DNA of 64,000 nt from Rhodocyclales bacterium (GTDB taxonomy: Bacteria > Pseudomonadota > Gammaproteobacteria > Burkholderiales > Rhodocyclaceae). Positions within the stretch are counted from its first letter, which is position 1. Each line of letters starts with the position of its first letter. Of this stretch, positions 51,852-61,456 are shown in pieces. The DNA lies in assembly GCA_028292505.1 (NCBI GenBank), contig JAQGMF010000052.1, positions 62,001 to 126,000 on the forward strand, written 5' to 3'. A model generated the notes under the pieces. It ran no database searches and was not told where the DNA came from. It saw only the letters and a list, made by a program, of their open reading frames with translations. The position numbers were made by a program, and so were the translations under genes.

Positions 51852-52874
51852 CTATCGTCGAGTGCGAAGCTTATGAAATAACCTGCGAGCCCACTTTCCG
51901 GCGAAGTGACGGGTCGCCAGTACGAGGCCGCCAAGGCTGCGCGAATTGTAGGCGATCAGGCACAGCAGGGGACGTGTGGCGCTCATCCATTCGGTCTTAT
52001 ATTCGTCATCGCCCGTCAGGAAATCGATTTCACGCACGCCGTCGCGATCGAGTGCTTCCTCGAACATCGCTGCCGTCAATACGGTGCCGACGCCCCAGCG
52101 TGCGTGGCTGGCATCGTACGCGAGTTTATATATCGAAGCCGTGGTGTCCTTCACGAACCACAATTGCGCTGCGGCGGGCTCGCCGTGCAGGTAGAGCACG
52201 CCCAGGCGCAGCCATCCTGACGTCGCCATCGCCCGGCACAATTCGGGAATGAACTGCGGGTAGGGTTCAGCACCTTTCCAACTGCTGCGGTAGACCGTTT
52301 CAAAAGCAGCGAGCGCCTGCGACAGCTCTGCCAGCGTGCGGCAAATCTCGATGCGAAAACCGGGCTCGCGCTCGAGGCGGGCTGTGCAACGTTTGCAGGT
52401 ATTGCGCAGGCGGCCTGGGCGTTGCGCGAGATAGGCAGCCCAGTCCATGCCGTCCGGCACGGACAGGTAATGATTGGTGCTGACGCCAAGGGTGTCGCAC
52501 ATGAAACCGTGATTGCGCAGCGCAGCCTGCAAGCTATCGAACAGCGCGCCAGGTAGCATGGGCTTGAGTTGCAGGCTGCGTGCCTTCTGTGATCTAAGCC
52601 ATACTGCGAAAGCTTCGGCCTCGGCTATGCTGAGAGGCGCGTTGGCCAATGCGGTATAGGAAGGGCTGTAGTAGGAGCTCAGTGCCGAGAAATCGCCACC
52701 GGTTTTCTTGTCGCTTTCGTTGTCACCTTCGCGCAGCAACGGAAGGATTGCTTCACCTGCTGGCGCGTCAACGCGTTGAACATGTGTCGGCAGACCGTAT
52801 GCCGTCAGAATATCAAACCACGCGGCGGTCGAGAACGGCGAGCACTGCGGCGAATCGTCTGTGGTGTGGCGCAT
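51852..52874 (-). CDS. GNAT/FemAB-like (CelD-type) acyl- or aminoacyl-transferase
   Basis: A 340-residue protein with the C-terminal CelD-like GNAT pattern: WLRLGVLYLHGEPAAAQLWFVKDTTASIYKLAYDASHARWGVGTVLTAAMFEEAL and VREIDFLTGDDEYKTEWM. The N-terminal half (AWFDILTAYGL, SSYYSPSYTAL) matches FemAB-like proteins found near exosortase genes. It may transfer an acyl or aminoacyl group onto a product of the ligase/decarboxylase/ACP set. Start ATG 52874; the frame is open to 52991 but would take in the divergent promoter region. First gene of the minus-strand run and divergent from ACP. Confidence 0.8.
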   Translation of the reverse strand: MRHTTDDSPQCSPFSTAAWFDILTAYGLPTHVQRVDAPAGEAILPLLREGDNESDKKTGGDFSALSSYYSPSYTALANAPLSIAEAEAFAVWLRSQKARSLQLKPMLPGALFDSLQAALRNHGFMCDTLGVSTNHYLSVPDGMDWAAYLAQRPGRLRNTCKRCTARLEREPGFRIEICRTLAELSQALAAFETVYRSSWKGAEPYPQFIPELCRAMATSGWLRLGVLYLHGEPAAAQLWFVKDTTASIYKLAYDASHARWGVGTVLTAAMFEEALDRDGVREIDFLTGDDEYKTEWMSATRPLLCLIAYNSRSLGGLVLATRHFAGKWARRLFHKLRTRR

Positions 52875-52946
52875 TCGGCGATGTGGTGACGGTCTTGAAA
52901 CGTGAGTTGTTCGTCTTCTAACCGGGACGGGGACGGACAGACTCCC

Positions 52947-52952
52947 TATAAT
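52947..52952 (+). promoter_or_regulatory. Candidate -10 box for the ACP-hydrolase operon
   Basis: A perfect TATAAT in the 170-base divergent gap, 93 bases before the ACP start. No convincing -35 lies at usual spacing. The gap 52875-53044 holds no gene; AAGGAG at 53035-53040 is the ACP ribosome site. Confidence 0.3.
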
Positions 52953-53044
52953 ACCCGCCGCAGTTGCATCATCGCACGGCTCGTGCGGCATGCAGACAAG
53001 AGAAACAGGTGTTGCGATGTCTATCGTAACGAAGCAAGGAGTAC

Positions 53045-53296
53045 GTGTTGGACATTAGAAAAGAGCTGGCAATCGTTCTGGATGACGTGCTGGCATTAGG
53101 CGGGCGGGCTGCCGGATTCACGGACGGCACCGCCTTGCTGGGCGCTGTGCCCGAGCTGGACTCCATGGCCGTCGTGGGGGTCATTGCCGCAATCGAAGAG
53201 CATTTCGGCGTCTACCTCGCGGACGATGAAATCGACGGCAGCAGCTTTGCCACGTTCGGCAGCCTCGTGGCGCTGGTCGAAGGCAAGCTTTCCTGA
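53045..53296 (+). CDS. Acyl carrier protein
   Basis: An 83-residue ACP. ELDSMAVVGVIAAIEEHFG contains the phosphopantetheine serine S40 in a DSM rather than the usual DSL motif; helices before and after fit. It lies divergent from the acyl-CoA ligase block and directly upstream of the fused hydrolase, so it is probably dedicated to the exosortase-associated acyl pathway and not to fatty acid synthesis. GTG 53045 has AAGGAG only four bases away; TTG 53048 would have better spacing and could be the real start. Confidence 0.92.
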   Translation: MLDIRKELAIVLDDVLALGGRAAGFTDGTALLGAVPELDSMAVVGVIAAIEEHFGVYLADDEIDGSSFATFGSLVALVEGKLS

Positions 53297-53307
53297 ACTT
53301 GCCGACG

Positions 53308-55086
53308 ATGCCGGCAGGATTCTTTCCCATATTCCTGCCCTCGCGCCTCGGCGCAAATTATGCGTTTTACATTCCTGCGGCAGTCTCTGCCGAGACGCCG
53401 CCGCTTGGCACGATCCTATGGCTACAACCCTTCGCTGAAGAGGCCAATTGTGCGCGCAGACACCTCGTTGCAGCGGCACGTGAATGCCAGCAGCATGGAA
53501 TCGGCAGTCTGATCCTCGACCTTTCCGGTTGTGGTGAGAGCGACGGAGATCTGGCTGGCACAAGTCTTCGTGACTGGCTGGACGAAATACAGCATGCGCT
53601 CGAATGGCTCGACCAACGCACGGCAGGTCCTGTCTGGCTGGGTGGCTTGCGCGCTGGTGCCTTGCTGGCGACACATGTGGCGGCTTTGCGCAAAGTGAGC
53701 GGCGTCGTGTTGTGGCAGCCAGTGCTGTCGGGCCGCTCAGTAATCGATCAGTTTTTACGCCAACAACTTGCCGTCGACTGGGCTCAAGGCAGCGCTGCCA
53801 ATGCCGCGCAGATATTGGCGGGGCTGCGTGAAACGCTGGCGCGTGGCGAAGCGATCACAGTTGCTGGCTATACCCTTTCCGCCGGACTCGCTGCCGATTT
53901 GGCAGCGATGGAAGTCTCAGCCGAAGCCTTGGCGCGCACAAGAATCGTCCTACTGGAATCGCGCTCAGCAGGGACCGCAGCCAGCGGACTCTCTCCGGGC
54001 CTGGAAAAGTTTTGCACGTCGCTGCAGGCCGCAGGCGCTGAAGTGTTGACTGGCAGTTGCGAGGCCACGCCATTCTGGGCTGCGCACGAAGCGCCGCTGA
54101 CACCGGCTGTCGCGCACGTCCTGGCGAGTACGCTCTTGCGCGCCATGCCCGTGATCGACAACGCGGTGCAGGCCGAGCCCGCGGCGGACCTGTGCAGGTC
54201 CAGCCCGAGTGATGCGCATCTGCTGGTCCTGCCCGTCGCCGAGGGCGTCACTGCGACGCTGCACGATGGCTGCCATGACGGCGCTGATGCGAGTTCAGGC
54301 ATGGGAGTCATCATGCTGACGGGCGGCATGCAGATTCGTGCCGGTAGTCACAGACAGTATCTGTCTCTTGCTCGTACACTCGCCGCAGAAGGTCACGCAG
54401 TTTTGCGCCTGGATTTTCCGGGGTTCGGCGATTCTCCCGGGACGCCACGGCACTACGCGGACAATGCAGATGTCATTGCGGCGGCGATCGCAGAATTGCA
54501 GAGTAGAAAGCTCGGGCTACGCGGCTTCGTGTTGTGGGGTCTGTGCGATGGTGCCAGCGCTGCGGCACTACACGCATGTGCAGACGAGCGCGTCATGTCG
54601 GTGTTGATGGTCAATCCGTGGCTCGACGATATTGGCGAGCATGTCGGTTTGTCCGGCTACTATCATCGTCGCCTTACGACGCCTCAATTCTGGTGCAGCT
54701 TGTTGCGTGGTGAAGTTGGCGTGATGAGTGGTGTGGCCGGATTCGTGCGTCATCTTTGGCACAGGCTATTCGCGTCGGTGGAGGAGGGTGGGCAGACGAC
54801 TGCGGCGCAAAACAGCAGCGAAAGCGATGCTAGCGTGCGCGATATATGGTCCGCCCTGGAGGGTTTGTCCGGACGGGTGACTGTGGTGACAGGCGACGCA
54901 GATCGCACCGGACAGGCATTCCTCGCTATGCTGGCGCGACGGCCGGAGGTACAAAAAGGCGTTGTGCAGTTGTCGGTCTCGCATGCGGATCACACCTTCA
55001 GCACGCCACAATGGCATGCCGCGCTCGTCGAGCATACGCGGGTGACAATGGCCCGCGAGGCGCAGCGGGCAGGGGACGCGAAGTGA
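53308..55086 (+). CDS. Fused exosortase A-associated hydrolases 2 and 1 (double alpha/beta hydrolase)
   Basis: A 592-residue protein that joins two families normally encoded by separate adjacent genes. Residues about 1-275 are hydrolase 2 type (recalled as TIGR03101): GFFPIFLP, YAFYIPA, ILWLQPFAEEAN and WLGGLRAGALLA, where the nucleophile-elbow serine is replaced by Arg-Ala. Residues about 333-585 are hydrolase 1 type (TIGR03100): GVIMLTGGMQIRAGSHRQYLSLA, VLRLDFPGFGDSPG, and the elbow WGLCDGASAA with D414, plus a late SHADHTFS histidine. The two are linked by about 55 residues without a stop. Roles unknown; probably process the acyl-ACP product. Start ATG 53308 preferred over TTG 53299. Confidence 0.88.
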   Translation: MPAGFFPIFLPSRLGANYAFYIPAAVSAETPPLGTILWLQPFAEEANCARRHLVAAARECQQHGIGSLILDLSGCGESDGDLAGTSLRDWLDEIQHALEWLDQRTAGPVWLGGLRAGALLATHVAALRKVSGVVLWQPVLSGRSVIDQFLRQQLAVDWAQGSAANAAQILAGLRETLARGEAITVAGYTLSAGLAADLAAMEVSAEALARTRIVLLESRSAGTAASGLSPGLEKFCTSLQAAGAEVLTGSCEATPFWAAHEAPLTPAVAHVLASTLLRAMPVIDNAVQAEPAADLCRSSPSDAHLLVLPVAEGVTATLHDGCHDGADASSGMGVIMLTGGMQIRAGSHRQYLSLARTLAAEGHAVLRLDFPGFGDSPGTPRHYADNADVIAAAIAELQSRKLGLRGFVLWGLCDGASAAALHACADERVMSVLMVNPWLDDIGEHVGLSGYYHRRLTTPQFWCSLLRGEVGVMSGVAGFVRHLWHRLFASVEEGGQTTAAQNSSESDASVRDIWSALEGLSGRVTVVTGDADRTGQAFLAMLARRPEVQKGVVQLSVSHADHTFSTPQWHAALVEHTRVTMAREAQRAGDAK

Positions 55087-55108
55087 AATATTGGCGGGGA
55101 TGGCGACA

Positions 55109-57307
55109 ATGAAGACGCATTTGGTACGACAGGCATTCAGTCTGCTGGCACCCGAAGGGCCGCGCGGTCGCCTGTCCACCCTGCTGTTTCACAAAGTGCC
55201 CTATGTGGCGGACCCGCTGACGCCGGGTGAGTTTTGCCTGGAGCAGTTCGATGGGCTCATGGCATTTTTGCAGCGTTACTTCCGCGTGCTGCCGCTCGCC
55301 GAAGCAGCGCGTGCCGTGCAGAAGGGTACCTTACCGGAACGCGCTGTAGCCATCAGCTTCGATGATGGTTATGCAGATTGGCTAACGGGTGTCAGTGAAG
55401 TGCTGACCCGACGCAATCTACCGGCAACCTTTTTCATCACCACGGAACAATTCGCAGGTCCGGCGTTGTGGCATGAACGCGTCATTGCTGCCGTGCGCGA
55501 GTTGCCGGACTTCGGCGCATTGTTGCCGCCCGGCTTTGGCCACCTCACCGACTTGCGCACCTTGCAATCGCGCATCACGTTGGTGGCGGGATTACAGGAT
55601 CGCTTCAAATACGTTCCTTTGCCTGAGCGTCTGGCAGCAATCGAGGCACTGGAAGCGCAGGCTATCCGCCCGCTGGTGTTGCCCGAACGCTTCACCGTCG
55701 ACTCGGTGAAGGCGCTACATGCCAAAGGCTTCGATGTGGGCGCGCATACCGTGCGCCATCCCATTCTCAATAAGTGCAGCCTCAGCGAAGCACGTGACGA
55801 AATCGGCAGTTGCCGCGAAGAGCTGTCCGCCGCCTTGCGCGCGCCCGTCGAACTATTCGCCTACCCTAACGGACGCTTTGTGACTGACTATTCGCTCGAT
55901 CACGTCGAGCTGGTACGGCAGTGCGGTTACAGCGCGGCGGTCAGTACGGATTGGGGCGTCGCGCGTCGCGGCGATGACATCTGGCAGTTGCCGCGTTTTA
56001 CGCCCTGGGCAAAGCAACCCTGGCTCATGGGTTTGCAGCTGGCGCGCAATCTTCGCTCGCCGCCGATGCGCCAGGCCTCGCAGACCGCGATGGTCGATTT
56101 TGGCAAGCAGGCGCGCGAGGAGAAACGGCCATTGCGCGTGCTGTACGTGGAAAACGGCGCAGGTTTCGGCGGTGCCGTCGTGGCGCTGGAAACGACGCTC
56201 TCGGCACTCGACCCCGCACGCGTGGAAGCTCGCGTGGTCTGCAATTTCCCTGTGGGTCGTTTTGCCGAACAGCCCGTGGTGCGTTCGGTGCGTGTCATCA
56301 GCGACAGGCGTTTCGATGTGGCCAGTCGGGTCGCAACGCTCAAGCAACATCCGCGCGCCTATTATGGATGGCGCCGTGCAGCGTTGTTTCTCGCTGGCCG
56401 GCTTGATGACATTGTCAATCGTGGGCCATATCTTGTCGCCTTGCTGCGCGAAATCGCACGCTACCGTCCCGACGTGGTCCATGGCAACAATCTGCCTTCA
56501 TCCAATCGTGAAGCCATCGTTGCAGCGTGGCTCAGTCGGCTGCCCTATGTTCAGCACTTGCGTGGTGAATTGTGGTCTGGCGGGGCAGAGCAATGGCTGC
56601 TGAAGCAACCAGCCGCCTACGTGCCGGTCTCTCAATGGCTTGCCGAGTCGCTGGTCGAAAAAGGCGTCGCCCGCCAGCGCATCGTGCAGATTTACGATGG
56701 CCTGCCTGCAGCATTGCCGGCGGTGGCACCGTATCTACGCAACGAGCTGAATATCCCTTCGTCATCAACCCTGGTGGCCTTGATCGGTATGCTGGTGCCA
56801 TGGAAGGGACAGCGCCTTTTCATTGAAGCGGTTACGCGGCTGTCGCGACAAACCGATGCATGTTTTTTGATGATCGGTGGCACGCCGGAGAATGGCGACC
56901 TCGCCTATGCCCAATTTCTCGAGGTCTTGCTCGAAGAGCGCGGCTTGCGCGACCGCGTGCGCATGCTGGGTCTGCGGCACGATGTGGCGCAATTGCTACC
57001 GGAACTGGACGTAGTCGTATCGGCATCACAAAGCCCCGAGCCGCTTGGATTGGTGATGCTCGAAGGCATGCGCGCGGGAGCGGTTTTCGTCGGCCCACGC
57101 CATGGCGCAGCCATCGAAGTCGTGCAAAGCCAGCAAGATGGCTACCTGTTCACACCCAACGATGCGGAGGCATTTGCAGCGGCGCTTGAGCAGGCCATTG
57201 CCGCTGTTCCCGCGCGCGCGGTGCGGGAAGAGGTCGCCCGGCGTATCGCAGCCGAATTTTCGGCGCCAAGCCAGGCGCGTCGTATCGAGGCCTTGTACCG
57301 CGTTTGA
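55109..57307 (+). CDS. Fusion of NodB polysaccharide deacetylase and GT4 glycosyltransferase
   Basis: A 732-residue two-enzyme protein. Residues about 25-300 are a CE4/NodB domain: LLFHKV, AISFDDGYAD (first metal aspartates), ATFFITTEQ, GAHTVRHPILNKCS (the two metal histidines) and LFAYPNGRF. Residues about 345-732 are a GT-B glycosyltransferase: RVLYVENGAGFGGAVVALETTLSAL, VALIGMLVPWKGQRLFIEAV and SASQSPEPLGLVMLEGMRAGAVFVGPRHGAAIEV. The two activities suggest that a sugar is added and de-acetylated on one precursor; no signal peptide, so cytosolic. ATG 55109 has GGGGA at proper spacing; ATG 55100 and TTG 55091 are alternatives. Confidence 0.88.
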   Translation: MKTHLVRQAFSLLAPEGPRGRLSTLLFHKVPYVADPLTPGEFCLEQFDGLMAFLQRYFRVLPLAEAARAVQKGTLPERAVAISFDDGYADWLTGVSEVLTRRNLPATFFITTEQFAGPALWHERVIAAVRELPDFGALLPPGFGHLTDLRTLQSRITLVAGLQDRFKYVPLPERLAAIEALEAQAIRPLVLPERFTVDSVKALHAKGFDVGAHTVRHPILNKCSLSEARDEIGSCREELSAALRAPVELFAYPNGRFVTDYSLDHVELVRQCGYSAAVSTDWGVARRGDDIWQLPRFTPWAKQPWLMGLQLARNLRSPPMRQASQTAMVDFGKQAREEKRPLRVLYVENGAGFGGAVVALETTLSALDPARVEARVVCNFPVGRFAEQPVVRSVRVISDRRFDVASRVATLKQHPRAYYGWRRAALFLAGRLDDIVNRGPYLVALLREIARYRPDVVHGNNLPSSNREAIVAAWLSRLPYVQHLRGELWSGGAEQWLLKQPAAYVPVSQWLAESLVEKGVARQRIVQIYDGLPAALPAVAPYLRNELNIPSSSTLVALIGMLVPWKGQRLFIEAVTRLSRQTDACFLMIGGTPENGDLAYAQFLEVLLEERGLRDRVRMLGLRHDVAQLLPELDVVVSASQSPEPLGLVMLEGMRAGAVFVGPRHGAAIEVVQSQQDGYLFTPNDAEAFAAALEQAIAAVPARAVREEVARRIAAEFSAPSQARRIEALYRV

Positions 57308-57335
57308 GTCTAGTTATTTCCATGAACGCCGGAAT

Positions 57336-57420
57336 GTAGGTTGGTGCTGAGCAGAGCGAAGCCCAACATTGTTCGGCCGGACTCCGACGTTGGGCTTCGC
57401 TCTGCTCAGCGCCAACCTAC
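57336..57420. repeat. 85-base near-perfect hairpin (GTAGGTTGG...CCAACCTAC type)
   Basis: Arms 57336-57367 and 57389-57420, 32 bases each with one mismatch, loop of 21 bases containing the smaller dyad GTTCGGCCGGAC. The arms hold GCAGAGCGAAGCCCAAC, a motif of dispersed repeats in beta- and gammaproteobacteria. It lies between convergent genes (stops at 57307 and 57437) and could stop transcription from both sides. Confidence 0.9.
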
Positions 57421-57436
57421 GCCTGTATGGGCTAGC

Positions 57437-58456
57437 TTACGGCGTGCGCAGCTTCGGCGCCACGGCGCCCATCACCATGCTGATGGCGACGGGACTCCAG
57501 TGCCCATCTGAAGGGCCGACCTCCAGGTTTAACGGGCTGCGCGCATGGTAGGCGATGAAAAACGGCGCAGTGTCGACGATGTCCATGTGCGCTTCCGCAG
57601 CCGCCTGCATGAATTGCTGGCGCACGCGGGATATGCGTTTGACATCATGCTCGATAGCATCGCGTTCGCTATCGAATACCAGAATATAACGTTGCCCCGC
57701 GTTGCGTGGCAGATCGTTCAGGAAACGCTGAATGATGATTTGCGCAGTCGCGTCGTCGATGCGATCTTCGGGCGGTGTGTCGTCCTTCGCCTGATGTGTA
57801 TTGCGCGGTGGAAAGAGCTGCGCGAGCAACTGGTCGGGCTTGAGACGCAGCTGCGAGAACAGGTATTGGGCCAGCGCAGAATGCCGCACCAGGTCTTTCA
57901 CTCTGCCGGTCGGTGCCTGACGTTCATGACGTAACGCGAGGCTGCTCGGGTCCAGGCAGGGACTGTGGACATTGCCCGATCCACACAGAGTCTGCCGCAC
58001 GTCGCTGCGCTCGATGACGATGACGAAGGTTCGGATGTCGAAGTGATCCTGCGCGAATTTTACGCGTTCGACATAATCGAGCAGTGACGATCCCGGGCCG
58101 CCAAGCGCGTAGACCGCACGGCCGCCAAGGCGCGATTCGAGCTGCGGGGCCGGCCGCTGTTGCGCTGGCAACATATTGGCTTCGACGAAGCTGTCGCCGA
58201 TCAACGCGATAGCGGTCGGGTCGCGCACGAAATCGCGGCCATCGATGAAACCGAAATTATTGCTGTGCAGATGCTGGACGTTGTGCAGGCTCCAACCCGA
58301 GGATAGTACAAAGTCATAATGTGCTGGATAGGTGACGATGTCCGGGTTGAAGTGATAACCCGTGCCGGTCGAGGTCGATACCGGCAGCAGGCGACATAGC
58401 AGCTCCAGTGCGATCAGGGCGCTGACGATGCCGGTGAGGAGACGCGTGACGGACAT
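57437..58456 (-). CDS. SGNH/GDSL hydrolase-like protein (AlgJ/AlgX-type partner of MBOAT)
   Basis: A 339-residue protein with one N-terminal membrane helix (LLTGIVSALIALELLCRLL) and a periplasmic SGNH domain: IALIGDSFVEANM with S89, and GPSDGHWSPVAISMVM near the C-terminus giving the catalytic D-x-H. It starts two bases after the stop of the AlgI-like gene, so the two form an acetyl-transfer pair as in alginate or peptidoglycan O-acetylation. It would pass acetyl groups to the EPS in the periplasm. ATG at 58456; a longer frame upstream is rejected. Confidence 0.85.
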   Translation of the reverse strand: MSVTRLLTGIVSALIALELLCRLLPVSTSTGTGYHFNPDIVTYPAHYDFVLSSGWSLHNVQHLHSNNFGFIDGRDFVRDPTAIALIGDSFVEANMLPAQQRPAPQLESRLGGRAVYALGGPGSSLLDYVERVKFAQDHFDIRTFVIVIERSDVRQTLCGSGNVHSPCLDPSSLALRHERQAPTGRVKDLVRHSALAQYLFSQLRLKPDQLLAQLFPPRNTHQAKDDTPPEDRIDDATAQIIIQRFLNDLPRNAGQRYILVFDSERDAIEHDVKRISRVRQQFMQAAAEAHMDIVDTAPFFIAYHARSPLNLEVGPSDGHWSPVAISMVMGAVAPKLRTP

Positions 58457-58458
58457 GG

Positions 58459-59937
58459 CTAGAAGTTGAAATAGATGAAGGCGCTGACCGAGTCGCGGGT
58501 CGCGTTGATGATCAAGGCCATGATGATGATGACAAAACTCGCGCCGAACAGGAATGATGCGAGCTGCACCGACCGCCCGCAGCGTTCGATTAGCCATTCC
58601 CCGAGCTTGTTGCTATTGGGCCCGAGGCTCGTTAGCAGGAAGCTGGCAAGACACCACCATGCGCCGGTATCCAGATGCAGTCCTGCATTCCACAATAGCG
58701 GATGCGCAACATCTCGCGTGAGCGTCGCGCCAGTCATGGCATGCAATATGGATAGCGCGCCGCCGAGTGTCGTTGCGCGGAAGAACACCCAGCCGGCAAT
58801 GACCGCCGCCAGCGTGATTGCCCAAGCCAGCAACCGGTAGCAACGGCCTTCCGCGAATCCAGCAGGCAACAGCGTTTTGCAGGCCGCATGCCAGGCGTGA
58901 TTGATCATCAGGTAGATGCCATGCAGGGCGCCCCACAATACAAAATTCCAGCTCGCGCCATGCCATAGACCGCCGAGCACCATGGTGACGAAGAGGTTCA
59001 GGTGGCGTCGTGCCTTGCCGTGACGGTTGCCGCCGAGCGGGATGTAGAGATAGTCGCGCAGGAATGCCGACAAGGTCATGTGCCAGCGCCGCCAGAAGTC
59101 GACGATATTGAGCGCCTTGTACGGCGAGTCGAAGTTGTACGGCAGGCGTATGTTGAGCATGCGCGACAGGCCGATGGCCATGTCCGAGTAGCCGGAGAAA
59201 TCGAAGTAGAGTTGCAGGGTGTAGGCGAGCGCACCCAGCCATGCTTCTGTCATGTCCGGCGTCAAGCCATGTGCTGCGCCGTTGAAGACGGCGTCGGCGT
59301 AAGGCGATATGCCATCGGCAAGAATGACTTTCTTGATCAGACCCAGGGCGAAGATGACCATGCCAGCGGAAAAATTGCCGGTGTTGAAGCGGTAGGTTGC
59401 GGCTTCGCGGAACTGCGGCATCATCTGCGCGTGATGCAGCACTGGCCCGGCGACGAGATGCGGAAAGTAGCTGACGAAGAGCCCGTAGTGCACCGGGCGT
59501 GGTTCGCTCACGCCTTTCTGATAGGCGTCGGCGAGGAAGGCAATTTGCGTGAAAGTAAAGAACGAAATACCGATTGGCAACGTGACGATGCCGATGGACC
59601 AGTGCGTGCCGCACAGGGCATTGAGGTTGTCGATCAGGAAGTTGGCATATTTGAAATAGATCAATACCAACAGGTCAACCGTGATGCCCAGCGTCAGCCA
59701 GCGGCGCTTGCCTGGCGGTGAGGCTTGCGCGTTGATGCGCACACCGATGAAGTAATTCCAGCAGATCGAGCCGAGCAGCAGGACGGTGTAGCGCGGCATC
59801 CACCATGCATAAAATGCCATCGACGCGAAGAACAGCCACGCCGCCGCGGCGAGATGCGAGCGTCTTCCGAGCAGGAAGAAAACGCAGGCCACGATCGGCA
59901 GGTAAATGAGGATGAACTCAGGCGACGTGAACAGCAT
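58459..59937 (-). CDS. MBOAT family O-acyltransferase (AlgI-like)
   Basis: A 492-residue membrane protein. The start MLFTSPEFILIYLPIVACVFFLLG is the AlgI/DltB hallmark, followed by FKYANFLIDNLN, LPIGISFFTFTQIAFLADAY, SGYSDMAIGLSRMLNIRLPYNFDSPY, FWRRWHMTLSAFLRDYLYIPLGGNR, and the catalytic GLWHGASWNFVLWGALHG with H326 and H339. It transfers acetyl groups from the cytoplasm across the membrane to a carrier, here probably the adjacent SGNH protein, to decorate the EPS. ATG 59937 has no clear RBS; a nine-base hairpin lies 28 bases upstream. Confidence 0.95.
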   Translation of the reverse strand: MLFTSPEFILIYLPIVACVFFLLGRRSHLAAAAWLFFASMAFYAWWMPRYTVLLLGSICWNYFIGVRINAQASPPGKRRWLTLGITVDLLVLIYFKYANFLIDNLNALCGTHWSIGIVTLPIGISFFTFTQIAFLADAYQKGVSEPRPVHYGLFVSYFPHLVAGPVLHHAQMMPQFREAATYRFNTGNFSAGMVIFALGLIKKVILADGISPYADAVFNGAAHGLTPDMTEAWLGALAYTLQLYFDFSGYSDMAIGLSRMLNIRLPYNFDSPYKALNIVDFWRRWHMTLSAFLRDYLYIPLGGNRHGKARRHLNLFVTMVLGGLWHGASWNFVLWGALHGIYLMINHAWHAACKTLLPAGFAEGRCYRLLAWAITLAAVIAGWVFFRATTLGGALSILHAMTGATLTRDVAHPLLWNAGLHLDTGAWWCLASFLLTSLGPNSNKLGEWLIERCGRSVQLASFLFGASFVIIIMALIINATRDSVSAFIYFNF

Positions 59938-59965
59938 GGGCCGTGACGGAGGAAGGGTTCAGGGA

Positions 59966-59991
59966 GAACCTTGCGAAGGGTGGCAAGGTTC
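59966..59991. terminator. Weak hairpin between argB and the MBOAT gene
   Basis: GAACCTTGC (59966-59974), eight-base loop, GCAAGGTTC (59983-59991). It follows argB on the minus strand, but no U-run follows it, so termination would be inefficient. Confidence 0.35.
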
Positions 59992-60034
59992 AACAGGCGC
60001 GCAGCAGCACCGCCGCCGCGCATGAAGCATTGCG

Positions 60035-61015
<981 letters not shown>

Positions 61016-61456
61016 TCACGCCACGGCTGTGCGCAACGGCAGCATCAGGATGGCATCGCGGTTGGTCCAGGAGAAACACTGTGCCGCCGCTTCCTCCCAA
61101 GGGAGCCATTTGAAAGCGCTGTGCTCTTGTGGCGCCATCTGCACGGCGATGCGTTGCCCGACCTGCAGGCTGAAGACATGTTCGCAGTTATGCGTCACGC
61201 CGGGCGCGTAGCGATGGCGCCAGATCGGGAAAATCTCGAAGCGATTGGTCAGGTGCCAATCGACGATTTCTGCTGTCGCGGCATGGATGCCCGTTTCTTC
61301 CAGTACTTCGCGTCGGGCCGTTTCGAGCAGGGGCTCATCGCCTTCCTGGCTGCCGGTCACCGATTGCCAGAAGCCGGGATGCAGGTTGCGCTCCAGCAGC
61401 AAGACATCCAGTAGCGCCGTGTGAATCACCACCAGCACGGAAACCGGTTTCTTCAT
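61016..61456 (-). CDS. nudB: Nudix hydrolase, dihydroneopterin triphosphate pyrophosphatase type
   Basis: A 146-residue Nudix enzyme. The box is complete: GSQEGDEPLLETARREVLEETGI, i.e. G-x5-E-x7-REVLEETGI. The start PVSVLVVIHTALLDVLLLERNLHPGFWQSVTG and the NCEHVFSLQVGQRIAVQMAPQEHSAFKWLPWEEAA end match NudB, which removes pyrophosphate from dihydroneopterin triphosphate in folate synthesis. Its ATG overlaps the barstar stop (61453-61456, ATGA), so it is coupled to the RNase/barstar pair. Confidence 0.9.
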   Translation of the reverse strand: MKKPVSVLVVIHTALLDVLLLERNLHPGFWQSVTGSQEGDEPLLETARREVLEETGIHAATAEIVDWHLTNRFEIFPIWRHRYAPGVTHNCEHVFSLQVGQRIAVQMAPQEHSAFKWLPWEEAAAQCFSWTNRDAILMLPLRTAVA

